Below are positions 13,870-21,262 of a DNA stretch of 21,262 nt, in pieces. The translations under genes were made by a program, and so were the position numbers. The DNA is from Thermoleophilia bacterium (GTDB taxonomy: Bacteria; Actinomycetota; Thermoleophilia; Gaiellales; SKUG01), in NCBI GenBank assembly GCA_025964455.1, contig JAOPYU010000356.1, positions 1-21,262 on the forward strand, written 5' to 3'. A model generated the notes under the pieces. The model ran no database searches, was not told the DNA's origin, and was given only the letters and a program-made list of their open reading frames with translations. Position 1 is the stretch's first letter. The number at the start of each line of letters is the position of its first letter.

Positions 13870-13915
13870 CGAGAGGCCCCCGCAGCTCATGTCGAGCGCG
13901 GGGGCCTCTCGTATT
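13870..13915 (+). terminator. Strong hairpin terminator, copy 1 of a 38-bp repeat
   Basis: Arms 13870-13883 and 13898-13911 pair perfectly over 14 bases and are followed by TATTTC. It ends the SSB-tailed gene. The core 13873-13910 is repeated at 14188-14225 with two mismatches. Confidence 0.85.
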
Positions 13916-14007
13916 TCATGCACCGACCTGCCGAACGGCCGATCCTGTTTGTCGCCACTCGCGACGGGGAGCGTCGGACCACCACACCGCAATCACGGGA
14001 GGCCAAC

Positions 14008-14172
14008 GTGACAGGCGACCAGGAAGATCCACAGGGGCAGGGCGACGGGGCCGAGCAGGCATCGACGTCGCAAGCGGAGCAGGCTCCCAGCAAGGCCGGG
14101 GCCAGCGCGCGTTTCACGAGTGAGGCCCTCGAGGGCGAGGACCCGACCCGCGAGGGCGCTGACTACAGCTGA
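14008..14172 (+). CDS. Small disordered acidic protein (54 aa)
   Basis: GTG 14008 is preceded by GGGAGG with 5 bases spacing, a good translation start. The product is rich in Gln, Gly, Ala, Glu and Asp (TGDQEDPQGQGDGAEQ to EDPTREGADYS), without hydrophobic core, Cys or signal peptide, so it is probably intrinsically disordered. The frame is open further upstream, but an ATG at 13918 would lie directly on the terminator tail. The gene sits alone between two nearly identical terminator hairpins. I do not recognise it. It may be a real small gene, and support rests on its ribosome site and placement. Confidence 0.5.
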   Translation: MTGDQEDPQGQGDGAEQASTSQAEQAPSKAGASARFTSEALEGEDPTREGADYS

Positions 14173-14187
14173 TGCCCGAAACGCAGC

Positions 14188-14228
14188 GAGGCCCCCGCAG
14201 CTCACCTCGAGCGCGGGGGCCTCTCTGT
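14188..14228. terminator. Bidirectional hairpin terminator, copy 2 of the repeat
   Basis: Arms 14188-14198 and 14213-14223 pair perfectly over 11 bases, with an inner GCTC/GAGC that can extend the stem. It lies between the 54-aa gene (ends 14172, plus) and the RTX gene (ends 14242, minus), so it can serve both. Confidence 0.8.
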
Positions 14229-14241
14229 GTACCGGGGGGAG

Positions 14242-15342
14242 CTAGAACTTCTTCTCGACGCCCAGGCGGAAGTCGATCGCGTCGGCGTGCGAGCGGTCGA
14301 TGCCGAGGCCCCCGTAGAGCCGGTCCTTGCGCCGGTCGAGGGCGAGGAAGCTGTCCGCGCCGGCATCGCCGTAGAGCAGGTCGATGCCGAGGCCGCCGTT
14401 GACGACGTCGTTACCGAGGCCGCCACGGAGCACGTCGTTTCCACCCGAGCCGACGAGGCTGTCGTTGCCGCCGTTGCCGAACAGCGTATTGCGCAGCGCG
14501 TTGCCGGCGAGCACGTCGTTGAACGCCGAGCCACGCACGATCTCGATGTCGGAGCCGACGTGGTCGAGCTCGCCGACGGGGCCGTCGTTCGCCCGCACGC
14601 CGACCGAGACGACTACGCGAGCGGTGGCGGCCGCGTAGGTCACGGTGTCAGTGCCGAGCCCGCCGATGAAGGTGTCGGAGCCCGCCTCGTGGGTGAACAC
14701 GTCGTTGCGGGTGCCACCGGTGAGCTTGTCGTTGCCGGCTCCGCCGACGAAGCGCGAGAGCCCGTTCCAGGTGAGGCCGGTGACGGCGTCACCCTTGACC
14801 GACAGCGTGTCGTTGCCGGCGCCGCCGTCGAGACCGAGCAGCTCCACGTTCGCGAACGTGACGTCCAGGTCACCATCCTTGTTGGTGGTGATCCCGCTCA
14901 GGCCAGCGACGTAGGTGTCGTCGGCGCCCGAGCCCGAGAGCAGCAACTCGTCCGCGCCTACGCCGAGGTCGACGGCCAGCTCGATCTCGCTGAGTGCCGG
15001 GGCCGCGCCCTCGCTGGTGAGTCCGGGACCGAATGCCGCAGGGTCGGTGAGCGTCAGCTTCTCCGCACCTGCGGCGCCGTTCACGACGATCGCGTCGACA
15101 TCGCTCGGTCCGGGATTGCCGGTGCACTTGGTTCCGCTGAGGCCGATCGTCTTGCCGCGCACGTCGAGGGTGGCGCTCTCACCCGAGGCGAGCGTGAAGG
15201 TGAGGGTCGTGCCGGCGACGACGCAGCTGGCGGCGGAGGCGCTCGGCGCGGCGACGACGGTGGCGACGAGCGCGAGCAGTGCGGCTGCGAACCGCATCAC
15301 GCCTCGACGTGTGGTCTGGCGGACAGAACGGCGTTCGGACAT
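14242..15342 (-). CDS. Secreted RTX (haemolysin-type calcium-binding) repeat protein
   Basis: A 366-aa protein with an N-terminal signal peptide (basic residues 4-17, hydrophobic 18-31, cut near PSASA at 33-37). Nonapeptide-like GGxGxD calcium-binding repeats lie at about 173, 200, 227, 289, 298, 308, 317, 325 and 344, which should fold as a calcium-bound beta roll outside the cell. Residues 40-170 form a beta domain with a possible disulfide Cys40-Cys73. Classic RTX proteins use type I export with a C-terminal signal; here a Sec-type signal is seen instead, as in many actinobacterial RTX-like proteins. ATG 15342 has GAGGAG 7 bases upstream. No enzyme domain is visible. The function is unknown and may be a structural surface role. 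Confidence 0.88.
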   Translation of the reverse strand: MSERRSVRQTTRRGVMRFAAALLALVATVVAAPSASAASCVVAGTTLTFTLASGESATLDVRGKTIGLSGTKCTGNPGPSDVDAIVVNGAAGAEKLTLTDPAAFGPGLTSEGAAPALSEIELAVDLGVGADELLLSGSGADDTYVAGLSGITTNKDGDLDVTFANVELLGLDGGAGNDTLSVKGDAVTGLTWNGLSRFVGGAGNDKLTGGTRNDVFTHEAGSDTFIGGLGTDTVTYAAATARVVVSVGVRANDGPVGELDHVGSDIEIVRGSAFNDVLAGNALRNTLFGNGGNDSLVGSGGNDVLRGGLGNDVVNGGLGIDLLYGDAGADSFLALDRRKDRLYGGLGIDRSHADAIDFRLGVEKKF

Positions 15343-15443
15343 GCAGCAACTCCTCGGAGAAATCGGTGACGGGGTTCGGCGATCGACCCCAGCGGCGCGA
15401 AGCGCCTACTCGTAGAGCGTCGAACCGTACAGGAAGGTAACGC

Positions 15444-16049
15444 TCAGGCGTTGCCGCGCCAGCGCCTGCGATCCGGGGCGCCGTGGGGTCCGATGGTGAG
15501 CCAGGTGACGTGGGCGATCGGCCCCGAATCCGAGCCGGTCCACTCAAGCAGGTACACGGCGCGACCCTGCTCCGACCACGACAGGGCGAATCCGTCTGAA
15601 CGCGCCGATTCCGGCGGCAGGGGCCGGATCTGCAGGCCGGGGCGGGCTTTCGGGGTCTGCCACGCACCCAGCCGCGCGAGATCCGCGACGAGACCGGCCA
15701 GCGCCGCCCCGACGGCGCGATGGCTGCGACCCCGCAGGCGCTCGTAGCGCCTCGTGAAATCGTCGGTCACCGTCCACTCGACCTGTGCCGGGATCCAGGC
15801 GATCTCGAATGCCTCGCAGAACGTCGCGTGGTCGAGGTGCTGCACGCGTCCGGATTCGAGCTCGGCCACGCCTCGCTCGAGGGCGACCTCACCATCTCGT
15901 GAGACGACCCAAGCGTCGAGTTCGGCGGCCGTCGCCCTGCCGCGACGCGCGCGCGACGTACGGGTGTTGCGTCGCTCGACGGGCTCAGACCCGTTGCGCG
16001 GTCCAGCCACGTGCGGCGGGACATGGACGTGTGAGCGCTCGGGATGCAC
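15444..16049 (-). CDS. Unrecognised 201-aa protein downstream of the YhaN-like ATPase
   Basis: Start GTG 16049, preceded at 6 bases by TACTGG, a weak leaderless-type -10. No Shine-Dalgarno is present. The first 40 residues are Arg/His/Pro-rich and look disordered (MHPERSHVHVPPHVAG, then RRNTRTSRARRGR). A folded part follows with WVVSRDGEVALERGVAELES, a helix near YERLRGRSHRAVGAALAGLVADL, and C-terminal strands AVYLLEWTG and IAHVTWLTIGPHG. I recognise no family. It lies 41 bases after the YhaN-like gene on the same strand, so it may belong to that unit, with the RTX gene 101 bases further on. Confidence 0.6.
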   Translation of the reverse strand: MHPERSHVHVPPHVAGPRNGSEPVERRNTRTSRARRGRATAAELDAWVVSRDGEVALERGVAELESGRVQHLDHATFCEAFEIAWIPAQVEWTVTDDFTRRYERLRGRSHRAVGAALAGLVADLARLGAWQTPKARPGLQIRPLPPESARSDGFALSWSEQGRAVYLLEWTGSDSGPIAHVTWLTIGPHGAPDRRRWRGNA

Positions 16050-16055
16050 CGGTCA

Positions 16056-16061
16056 CCAGTA
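16056..16061 (-). promoter_or_regulatory. Possible leaderless -10 (TACTGG) for the 201-aa gene
   Basis: On the minus strand TACTGG is followed by TGACCG and GTG 16049. The spacing fits the leaderless pattern, but the final base is G and not T. Confidence 0.3.
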
Positions 16062-16090
16062 CCCTGCCAGCGTCCAGGTAGCCGTCCGCG

Positions 16091-19000
16091 CTACGCGGTC
16101 AACGCGCCGCCGGCAGCGATGTCGACCGGGGTCCAGCTGGCGTTCACCGAAGTGGCCAGGGTCACGAGGTGGTCGTGGTGGGTCAGGAACAGCACCTGCA
16201 CCCGCTCGGCGACCTCACCCAGAACCTCCAGCGTGGCGCGACTGCGTTCGTCGTCGAACGCGAGCAGGATGTCATCGACGACGAGCGGCATCGGCTCGCC
16301 GCCGGCGTCGAGCTCCGTGAGGATCGACGCCAGCCGCAGTGCGAGGAAGAACTGGTCGCGGGCGCCCTCGCTCAGACCGTCCACCCCGACCGGGGCGTCG
16401 TCGACGCGGGCGGCGCGCAGGACCGTGGCACCCGTGTCGGTGCGGTCGAGCACGATGCCCGCGTAGCGTCGACACGTGAGCCGGGCGAACAGGTCGCTCG
16501 CGCGATCCAGGAGCGGTCCGCGCGCTTCGCGCGACTGCAGCTCGAGGAAATCCGTGAGCAGCTGCTCCTGGATGGCGAGCGATCGCAGCTCGGGGACGAG
16601 CTGCTCGATGCGTGCCAACGCTGTCGCCTGCTGCTGGCGTGCTTCGGCGACGGCGATCGAGCTCTCGGCAGCGCCGATTCGCTCGACCAGCACATCGCGC
16701 TCCTGCGCGAGCACGGTTGCCTCGGTCTCGAGCTCGCTCGCGCGCGCGCCCAGCTGTGCGATGCGGGCGGCAAGCGCGGCGTCTTCATCGCCGCCACGCA
16801 GCTCGAGCAACTGCGTCGCCGCGAGGCGCGTGCTGGCGAGCAGCTGCGCATCCAGCGCCCGCAGCTCCAGCTGGATCGCGTCGCGGGCGACCCATGCCGC
16901 ATCGAGCTCGGCAAGTGCGATGTCGTCAGCGACACCGACGGCGTTGCGCGCCGCATCGAGCCGTGTGCGAGCGGCGACCTGGTCGCCCCGTCGCGTTGCG
17001 AGCTCCTGACGCAGGTCGTCGAGTCGCTCGGCGGCTGCGGTCCGTCGCTGGTCGACCAGCTGCGCCTCGCGCACGTTGGCCCCGAGCGTCGAGGCGACCA
17101 GCTCGGGCGCTGACAGGTCGAACCGGTCCACGGCACCGAGCGCACCGACGACCGCCTCGACGTCGGCCGCGAACCGGTCCAGCAGTGACTGGGCAGCATC
17201 GCGAGCTGCGACTGCGTCGTTCATCGCGCTGACGGCGGATTCCACGGTGTCGATCGCATCACAGCGCGTGCGTGCATCACCGGGGGTCCCGGTCGAGACG
17301 TTGAAGGACATCGCATCGCCCGCGCCCGCCCACACGACCGAGTGCTCCCGCAGCTCGCGTGACGCCGCGTTGGCTGCTCGCTCCGCCCCTGCGTGCTGCC
17401 GGGTCGCGGTGTCGAGGTTCGCCTGGGCCGCGGCTCGCTGCTCCCGCACGCCGTCCTGACGCCTGCGCAGTTCGATCGCCTGGGCGTAGAGGGTCGCGAA
17501 CGCCGCCACGTCGAGCGGTGCATCGGCTGCGGGCGCTGCATCGAGCGCGCTGCGCAGTTCGCGCACCAGGCCAGAGATCCGCAGTTCGGCGGCGGCGTGC
17601 GCCGTCTCATCGACCTCGAGCACGAGCGCATCGGAGCGCAGAGTCTCGATGTCAGTAGTCAGAGCGGCCATGGCCTCGGGCGAGGTCGCCCGGATGCCCG
17701 ATGCGGCCCAGAGGGTCGTCCACGGCCCCGCCAGCAGCGCCCGGTGCGCGTCAGCGATGCGTGCCGATTCGGTCTCGGCGCGCTCGAGGCGAGCTTCCTC
17801 GCCGGCGATGTCACGGCGCAGCGCCGCGGCCTGGCCCGCGCGCTCACCGTCGCGTGCGATGGCATCGGCGTAGTCGTCCGCATCACGCAGCGCTCCGTCG
17901 AAGGTCGGTGCCGCCTCGCGTGCCGTCGTCAGGTCGCCGGCGTCGACGATCGCGTCACGGATCGCGTGCCACGCGTCGTCGCGTGTCCCGCGCAGCTCGG
18001 CGAGTGTCTGCATGTCCGGCACGACACCGTCAGCCTCGAGCGCGTCGAGTGCCTCGCGCTTGCCGGGCAGGTGGGCATGCACGGAACGGCGCACCTCCTC
18101 CTGCGCGATCCGAGCAGCGTCGAGCTCGGCGAACTGCAGCTGCAGCTCTGCCAGGTCCGCCTCGGCCGGTAGCGCGAGCGAGCGAACACCCGCCAGGTCG
18201 ACTGAGCACCCGGGCAGCGCAGCGGCCCGGTGCTCGAGCGCCTCGCGTCGCGAGCGCAGCGCAGCACTCGCGGCGCGGTGCTCGTCGGGCTGGATCGATG
18301 CGCCGTCGGCGAGCAGCGCAGCGAGCGCGGATTCCGAATCGGCGCCGCCCGCGCCGAGCGCATCGAGCGCCGCCTGTGCATCCGTGAGTGCAACGTGCGC
18401 GGCTTCGAGCGAGGTACGCGTGGTGGTGGCGGCCGCCTCGAGCTCCTCTCGGCGGTTCGCCGCACCCCGGAGGGCATCGCGCAGCGTACGCGCCGGCACG
18501 GCGTCGGCGACCTGGCTCGGATCGCAGGTGATCGCCGCCTCCTGCATGGCCGACGCAAGGGCACGCTCGGCCACGAGCACGCGCGCCTCGAGCGATGTGA
18601 GCTCGGCGCGCGCATCGCGCACCTGTCCGAGCCGTTCCTGCAGCGCCGCGATCTCGTCGCTCGCGGCAAGCAGCGCCGCGTCGACCTGCTGTTCCGCGAG
18701 CTTCGCCTCGGCGGTCGTGACCTGCGACTCGAGCGTCGTGACCTGCGCCTGCAGCGCGGCGAGCGACGCCCTCAAGGCGACGTAGCCCTCGTGGTCGGCC
18801 GCCGTCCACTGCGCCGTGGGTTCGGGGATCGCCTCGAGCGCCTCGGTCAGTTCGCGCCAGCGGGCGAGCTCTGCGGCAGCGGCCCGCGCGTGCCCGACGT
18901 GCTCCGCTTCGGTGGTCAGTCGCACCTGGTCGCCGCGCATGCGATCGAGCGTCGCGGCGATCTCATCGCGACGAGCGACGTCCTGCTCGTAGCGCTCGAC

Positions 19001-19621
19001 GTCGGCGGCGACCGTCTTGACCACCTGGGAGGCGGACTCGTACGCCTTGATCTGCTCGAGCAGGATGCCGGATCGGCCCGCCGACGTCAGCAGCGCCTCA
19101 CGGCGCGCGGTGATCTGCTCGAGCACGCCGTACACGACACCGATGCCGTCTTCGGCCGTGGCGAACGCCTGGGAGGCATCCCCGCCTGAGGCCAGCATCG
19201 CCTCGCCGCCCGCGCGCAGTCGCGCCTGCGTCAGTGCGTGCCGGCTCGTCCACTGATCGGCCGTGAGCCCGCGCAGCAGGACGGCGAGCTGGCCCTCGAG
19301 CTCGGGCGACGCCGCACCCGTCCCGGGGGACATCAGCGTCGCCTTGTTGCCCTTGCGCCGGCGCACGTCGACGATGTCTCCGGATTCGCTCGCGAGCGTC
19401 AGGCCCGCGAGCAGCTGGCTCGTCTTGTGCTGGAACGCGTAGGTGCGGCTGGAGCGGTCGCTCGGCCAGCCGAACAGCGTGTAGGTGATCGCGTCGAGCA
19501 GCGTGGTCTTGCCGGCCTCGTTGCCACCGTAGAGCACGTGCATCCCAGTGGTGTCCGCCAGCTCGATCGCGTGGTCGGTGAAGTGCCCGAAGCGCGTCAG
19601 GTGGATGGTGCGCAGCCTCAT
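16091..19621 (-). CDS. YhaN/SbcC-like SMC-type ATPase
   Basis: A 1176-aa ABC-type DNA-repair ATPase, partner of the nuclease encoded just upstream. The N terminus MRLRTIHLTRFGHFTD and Walker A YGGNEAGKTT (31-40) match the YhaN branch. A long coiled coil of Ala/Glu/Arg-rich helices spans about 160-1040. The C-terminal head has the signature LSEGARDQ (1083-1090), Walker B LVVDDILLAFDDER and an H-loop LTHHDH. There is no CxxC zinc hook in the middle (isolated Cys only), which separates it from Rad50/SbcC. Cytoplasmic, acting on DNA ends or hairpins with the nuclease. ATG 19621 overlaps the nuclease stop (ATGA), so they are translationally coupled. Confidence 0.9.
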   Translation of the reverse strand: MRLRTIHLTRFGHFTDHAIELADTTGMHVLYGGNEAGKTTLLDAITYTLFGWPSDRSSRTYAFQHKTSQLLAGLTLASESGDIVDVRRRKGNKATLMSPGTGAASPELEGQLAVLLRGLTADQWTSRHALTQARLRAGGEAMLASGGDASQAFATAEDGIGVVYGVLEQITARREALLTSAGRSGILLEQIKAYESASQVVKTVAADVERYEQDVARRDEIAATLDRMRGDQVRLTTEAEHVGHARAAAAELARWRELTEALEAIPEPTAQWTAADHEGYVALRASLAALQAQVTTLESQVTTAEAKLAEQQVDAALLAASDEIAALQERLGQVRDARAELTSLEARVLVAERALASAMQEAAITCDPSQVADAVPARTLRDALRGAANRREELEAAATTTRTSLEAAHVALTDAQAALDALGAGGADSESALAALLADGASIQPDEHRAASAALRSRREALEHRAAALPGCSVDLAGVRSLALPAEADLAELQLQFAELDAARIAQEEVRRSVHAHLPGKREALDALEADGVVPDMQTLAELRGTRDDAWHAIRDAIVDAGDLTTAREAAPTFDGALRDADDYADAIARDGERAGQAAALRRDIAGEEARLERAETESARIADAHRALLAGPWTTLWAASGIRATSPEAMAALTTDIETLRSDALVLEVDETAHAAAELRISGLVRELRSALDAAPAADAPLDVAAFATLYAQAIELRRRQDGVREQRAAAQANLDTATRQHAGAERAANAASRELREHSVVWAGAGDAMSFNVSTGTPGDARTRCDAIDTVESAVSAMNDAVAARDAAQSLLDRFAADVEAVVGALGAVDRFDLSAPELVASTLGANVREAQLVDQRRTAAAERLDDLRQELATRRGDQVAARTRLDAARNAVGVADDIALAELDAAWVARDAIQLELRALDAQLLASTRLAATQLLELRGGDEDAALAARIAQLGARASELETEATVLAQERDVLVERIGAAESSIAVAEARQQQATALARIEQLVPELRSLAIQEQLLTDFLELQSREARGPLLDRASDLFARLTCRRYAGIVLDRTDTGATVLRAARVDDAPVGVDGLSEGARDQFFLALRLASILTELDAGGEPMPLVVDDILLAFDDERSRATLEVLGEVAERVQVLFLTHHDHLVTLATSVNASWTPVDIAAGGALTA

Positions 19622-20910
19622 CGCCCCTCCTCCGCAGCCGACGCGCTCGCAACGAGCAGTCGCGCCAGCAGGTCGTCGGTCGCCGCGGCGAGTTCGTCGG
19701 TCGCGACATCGGTGCCGCGCAGCGCGGCTGCCGCATCCGCGAGCGGGCGCAGCTTGGCGTCGAGCTGGGTGAAGGCTGCGGGTGCATTGCGCGTGAGCAG
19801 CTCACCAGATTCCAGGCGCGCGAGCTCCTCGGCGGCGAGGTGGCGGGCCAGCTTGCCGATCACGTCATGACGCTCCCGCAGTGTCCCGGGATCCGGCAGT
19901 GGCGGCGATGTCTTCATGCGCACGCGCTCGACGTGCACGGTCGCGCTCGCGATGCCGTCGGCGGCCAGGCGCAGCTCGTCGCGCCAGCGATCGGGGTCCG
20001 CGTGCAGCTCCACGTGCGCCGCGCAGCGTCCCGTCAGCTCCAGGCGCACGATGTGGCGAACGCCCGTCCCGTAGGGCTCGATCGTCTCCAGGATCGCATC
20101 TCGCGCGCGAGCGACCATCACCTCGGCGTCATCGTCCTCCGCGCTCGCAGCCACCTCGACGCGGTGCCAGCGCACGCTGCCGAGTTCCACGTGCTCGGGC
20201 GCTCCGACGAGGGAGCCCTCCTCCACGCGCAGCACGTAGACGCCGTGGTCGCCGACCTCGCCGATGTGGCGTCCCTGCGGACTGCCGGCGTAGACGACCC
20301 AGGGCGCATCACGCAGCACCGCGTGCTGGTGGATGTGACCAAGGGCCCAGTAGTCGTAGCCGAGTGCGACGAGGTCAGCGAGTTCGCACGGCGCGTACAC
20401 CGCGTGGGCGGCGTTGCCCTCGAGCGAAGTGTGCAGCAGCCCGAGGTTGAGCGCCCCATCGATGCGAGCCGGGTAGGCGCGCACGATGTTCTCAGTGACG
20501 TGCTGCGTGTCGAAGCCGCGACCATGTACCGCGACGCCCAGCTCATCAAGCACGAGCGTCTCCGGCTCCGTCGAGGAGAGCTCGTGCAGGCCGTCGATCT
20601 GCGGCAGGCGACGCTGCATCCGCGAGACGGCGTCGTGATTGCCGCGGAGGGTGACGACCCGCGTTCCGCCCGAGGTGATCCGCTTGAGCACGCGCGTGGC
20701 ATCCCGGATCGTCGCGAGCGACGCATCGCGGTCGAACAGGTCGCCGGCCAGCAGCAGCAGGTCGGCGCCGCGCTCGGCGCACAGGTCCGCGATCCGCTCA
20801 AACGCCGTCAGCGGCGCCGCGCGGATGATGTCGACCGGGAGACCCTCGTGCTGGTCGAGGCCACCGAGCGTGGAGCCCAGGTGGATGTCGGCTGCGTGGA
20901 TGATGATCAT
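19618..20910 (-). CDS. YhaO/SbcD-like DNA-repair exonuclease
   Basis: A 430-aa calcineurin-like phosphoesterase of the Mre11/SbcD group. Metal-binding motifs are all present: ADIHLGS (Asp8, His10), GDLFDR (Asp57), RGNHD (Asn91, His92), His160 in LLHTSLEG, and GHIHQH (His192, His194). The YAGSPQGRHIGEVGDHG stretch is typical of the YhaO branch. The C-terminal 200 residues are a capping and ATPase-contact region. Expected to cut DNA ends or hairpins with Mn2+ together with the downstream ATPase. ATG 20910 has AAGGGA 8 bases upstream. Its stop overlaps the ATPase start. It is divergent from the secreted-protein gene at 21122. Confidence 0.92.
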   Translation of the reverse strand: MIIIHAADIHLGSTLGGLDQHEGLPVDIIRAAPLTAFERIADLCAERGADLLLLAGDLFDRDASLATIRDATRVLKRITSGGTRVVTLRGNHDAVSRMQRRLPQIDGLHELSSTEPETLVLDELGVAVHGRGFDTQHVTENIVRAYPARIDGALNLGLLHTSLEGNAAHAVYAPCELADLVALGYDYWALGHIHQHAVLRDAPWVVYAGSPQGRHIGEVGDHGVYVLRVEEGSLVGAPEHVELGSVRWHRVEVAASAEDDDAEVMVARARDAILETIEPYGTGVRHIVRLELTGRCAAHVELHADPDRWRDELRLAADGIASATVHVERVRMKTSPPLPDPGTLRERHDVIGKLARHLAAEELARLESGELLTRNAPAAFTQLDAKLRPLADAAAALRGTDVATDELAAATDDLLARLLVASASAAEEGR

Positions 20911-20972
20911 GCGGGGCGTCCCTTGCTGGCGGTCGTGGGTGTCGGGCGAGACATCCGCGTCGACCGCGAAAA

Positions 20973-21058
20973 GCGTTCGGATATGGTCTCACGGAAGCGG
21001 GTGCGTCGGACGCAGCCCGCGACACCCGTACGCTTCTCGAACGTGAGATGTCCGAACG
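20973..21058. repeat. Imperfect inverted repeat in the divergent intergenic region
   Basis: CGTTCGGATATGGTCTCACG (from 20974) and the inverse of CGTGAGATGTCCGAACG (from 21042) share CGTTCGGA and CTCACG with a 3-base length difference. Outer and inner GAAGCG/CGCTTC also match. It lies in the 211-base gap between the YhaO-like gene and the next gene and may be an operator or a hairpin. No other feature is seen in this gap. Confidence 0.45.
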
Positions 21059-21070
21059 GTGGCAGGCTGG

Positions 21071-21076
21071 TAGCGT
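21071..21076 (+). promoter_or_regulatory. Possible -10 (TAGCGT) for the right-edge secreted protein
   Basis: A TAnnnT hexamer 45 bases before GTG 21122, next to the inverted repeat. Supported only by pattern and position. Confidence 0.3.
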
Positions 21077-21121
21077 CATCTGCTCGCGCGGCTCGCCGCT
21101 CCTCGCCACCGAAGGATCCAC

Positions 21122-21262
21122 GTGCCTCGCTCGTTCCGCCGCGCCCTGCTCGCTGCCACTCTTGCCGCGTTCGCAGCACTTCTGCTGCCGTCGATCGCAG
21201 CCGCCGAACCCGCCGCTCCCCCATCGGCGACGATCAATCCGGCCGCGCCAAAGGCCGGCGCG
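21122..21262 (+). CDS. Secreted protein, N-terminal 47 residues only
   Basis: The frame from GTG 21122 stays open to the window edge. AAGGA lies 6 bases upstream. The product begins PRSFRRALL, followed by a hydrophobic Ala/Leu stretch (about 8-22), LLPSIAAAE with a likely signal-peptidase cut near residue 28, and then Pro/Ala-rich SATINPAAPKAGA. That is a clear Sec signal peptide, and the following sequence is like the start of a PKD/Ig-type surface domain (weak guess). The rest lies outside the window. It is divergent from the nuclease gene. Confidence 0.75.
   Translation, partial: MPRSFRRALLAATLAAFAALLLPSIAAAEPAAPPSATINPAAPKAGA

Noticed and set aside
16169..19189. Plus-strand open frames opposite the YhaN-like gene
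   Set aside because: The minus strand carries Walker A, signature and Walker B motifs in one frame. The plus frames show none.
16091..19621. Rad50-type zinc hook in the ATPase
   Set aside because: Only isolated Cys residues occur in the coiled-coil region; no CxxC.
21030..21060. Possible LexA/SOS box (CGAAC...GTCCG) upstream of the YhaO gene
   Set aside because: Spacer length and second half-site do not fit the CGAAC-N4-GTTCG pattern.

Overview
The window is very GC-rich and densely coded. It has short or no gaps between genes, Sec-type secreted proteins, a haemolysin-type (RTX) surface protein, DUF11-type repeat surface proteins, and promoters that look leaderless (a TAnnnT hexamer 6-8 bases before the start codon). 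Together these suggest a chromosomal segment of a high-GC actinobacterium, plausibly Thermoleophilia/Solirubrobacterales. That placement is inference from protein style, with no marker gene behind it. I see no rRNA, tRNA, CRISPR array, insertion sequence or integrase.

Layout from left to right. (1) An envelope block on the plus strand: the 3' part of a large DUF11-like repeat surface protein (to 2962), a hairpin terminator, a YkuD L,D-transpeptidase (3099-3896) overlapping a secreted CAP-domain protein (3893-5098) through a GTGA junction, and an M23 peptidase without an obvious signal peptide (5281-6159). (2) A minus-strand pair, an atypical SDR (8192-7440) followed by a GAF-histidine kinase (7398-6160) whose stop directly abuts the M23 stop. 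(3) A plus-strand pair, a 2-phosphoglycerate-kinase-like protein (8224-8838) and an unrecognised 415-aa acidic protein (8859-10106), converging on (4) a minus-strand run: ArsR-type regulator (12294-11959), AHSA1/SRPBCC protein (11962-11474), a four-CxxC protein (11329-10697) and a small possible YbjN-like protein (10638-10111). (5) Divergent from ArsR, an ATP-grasp ligase (12328-13227) and then a protein resembling phage single-strand-DNA-binding accessory proteins with an SSB-type DDDIPF tail (13275-13847). (6) A 54-aa orphan ORF between two nearly identical 38-bp terminator hairpins. (7) A minus-strand block: YhaO/SbcD-like nuclease (20910-19618) overlapping a YhaN/SbcC-like SMC ATPase (19621-16091), an unknown protein (16049-15444) and an RTX protein (15342-14242). 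(8) At the right edge, the signal peptide of another secreted protein, running out of the window.

How the parts work together. Block 1 looks like cell-surface and peptidoglycan remodelling. YhaO and YhaN form a nuclease/ATPase pair for DNA ends. ArsR and AHSA1 form a self-regulated pair whose palindromic operator sits on the ArsR start codon and also overlaps the expected -35 region of the divergent ATP-grasp gene. That operator, the repeated leaderless -10 signature, the duplicated terminator hairpins, the SSB-tailed protein in a non-phage setting, and the SDR without its catalytic Tyr/Lys are the points most worth following up. I did not find an unmistakable new multi-gene system.
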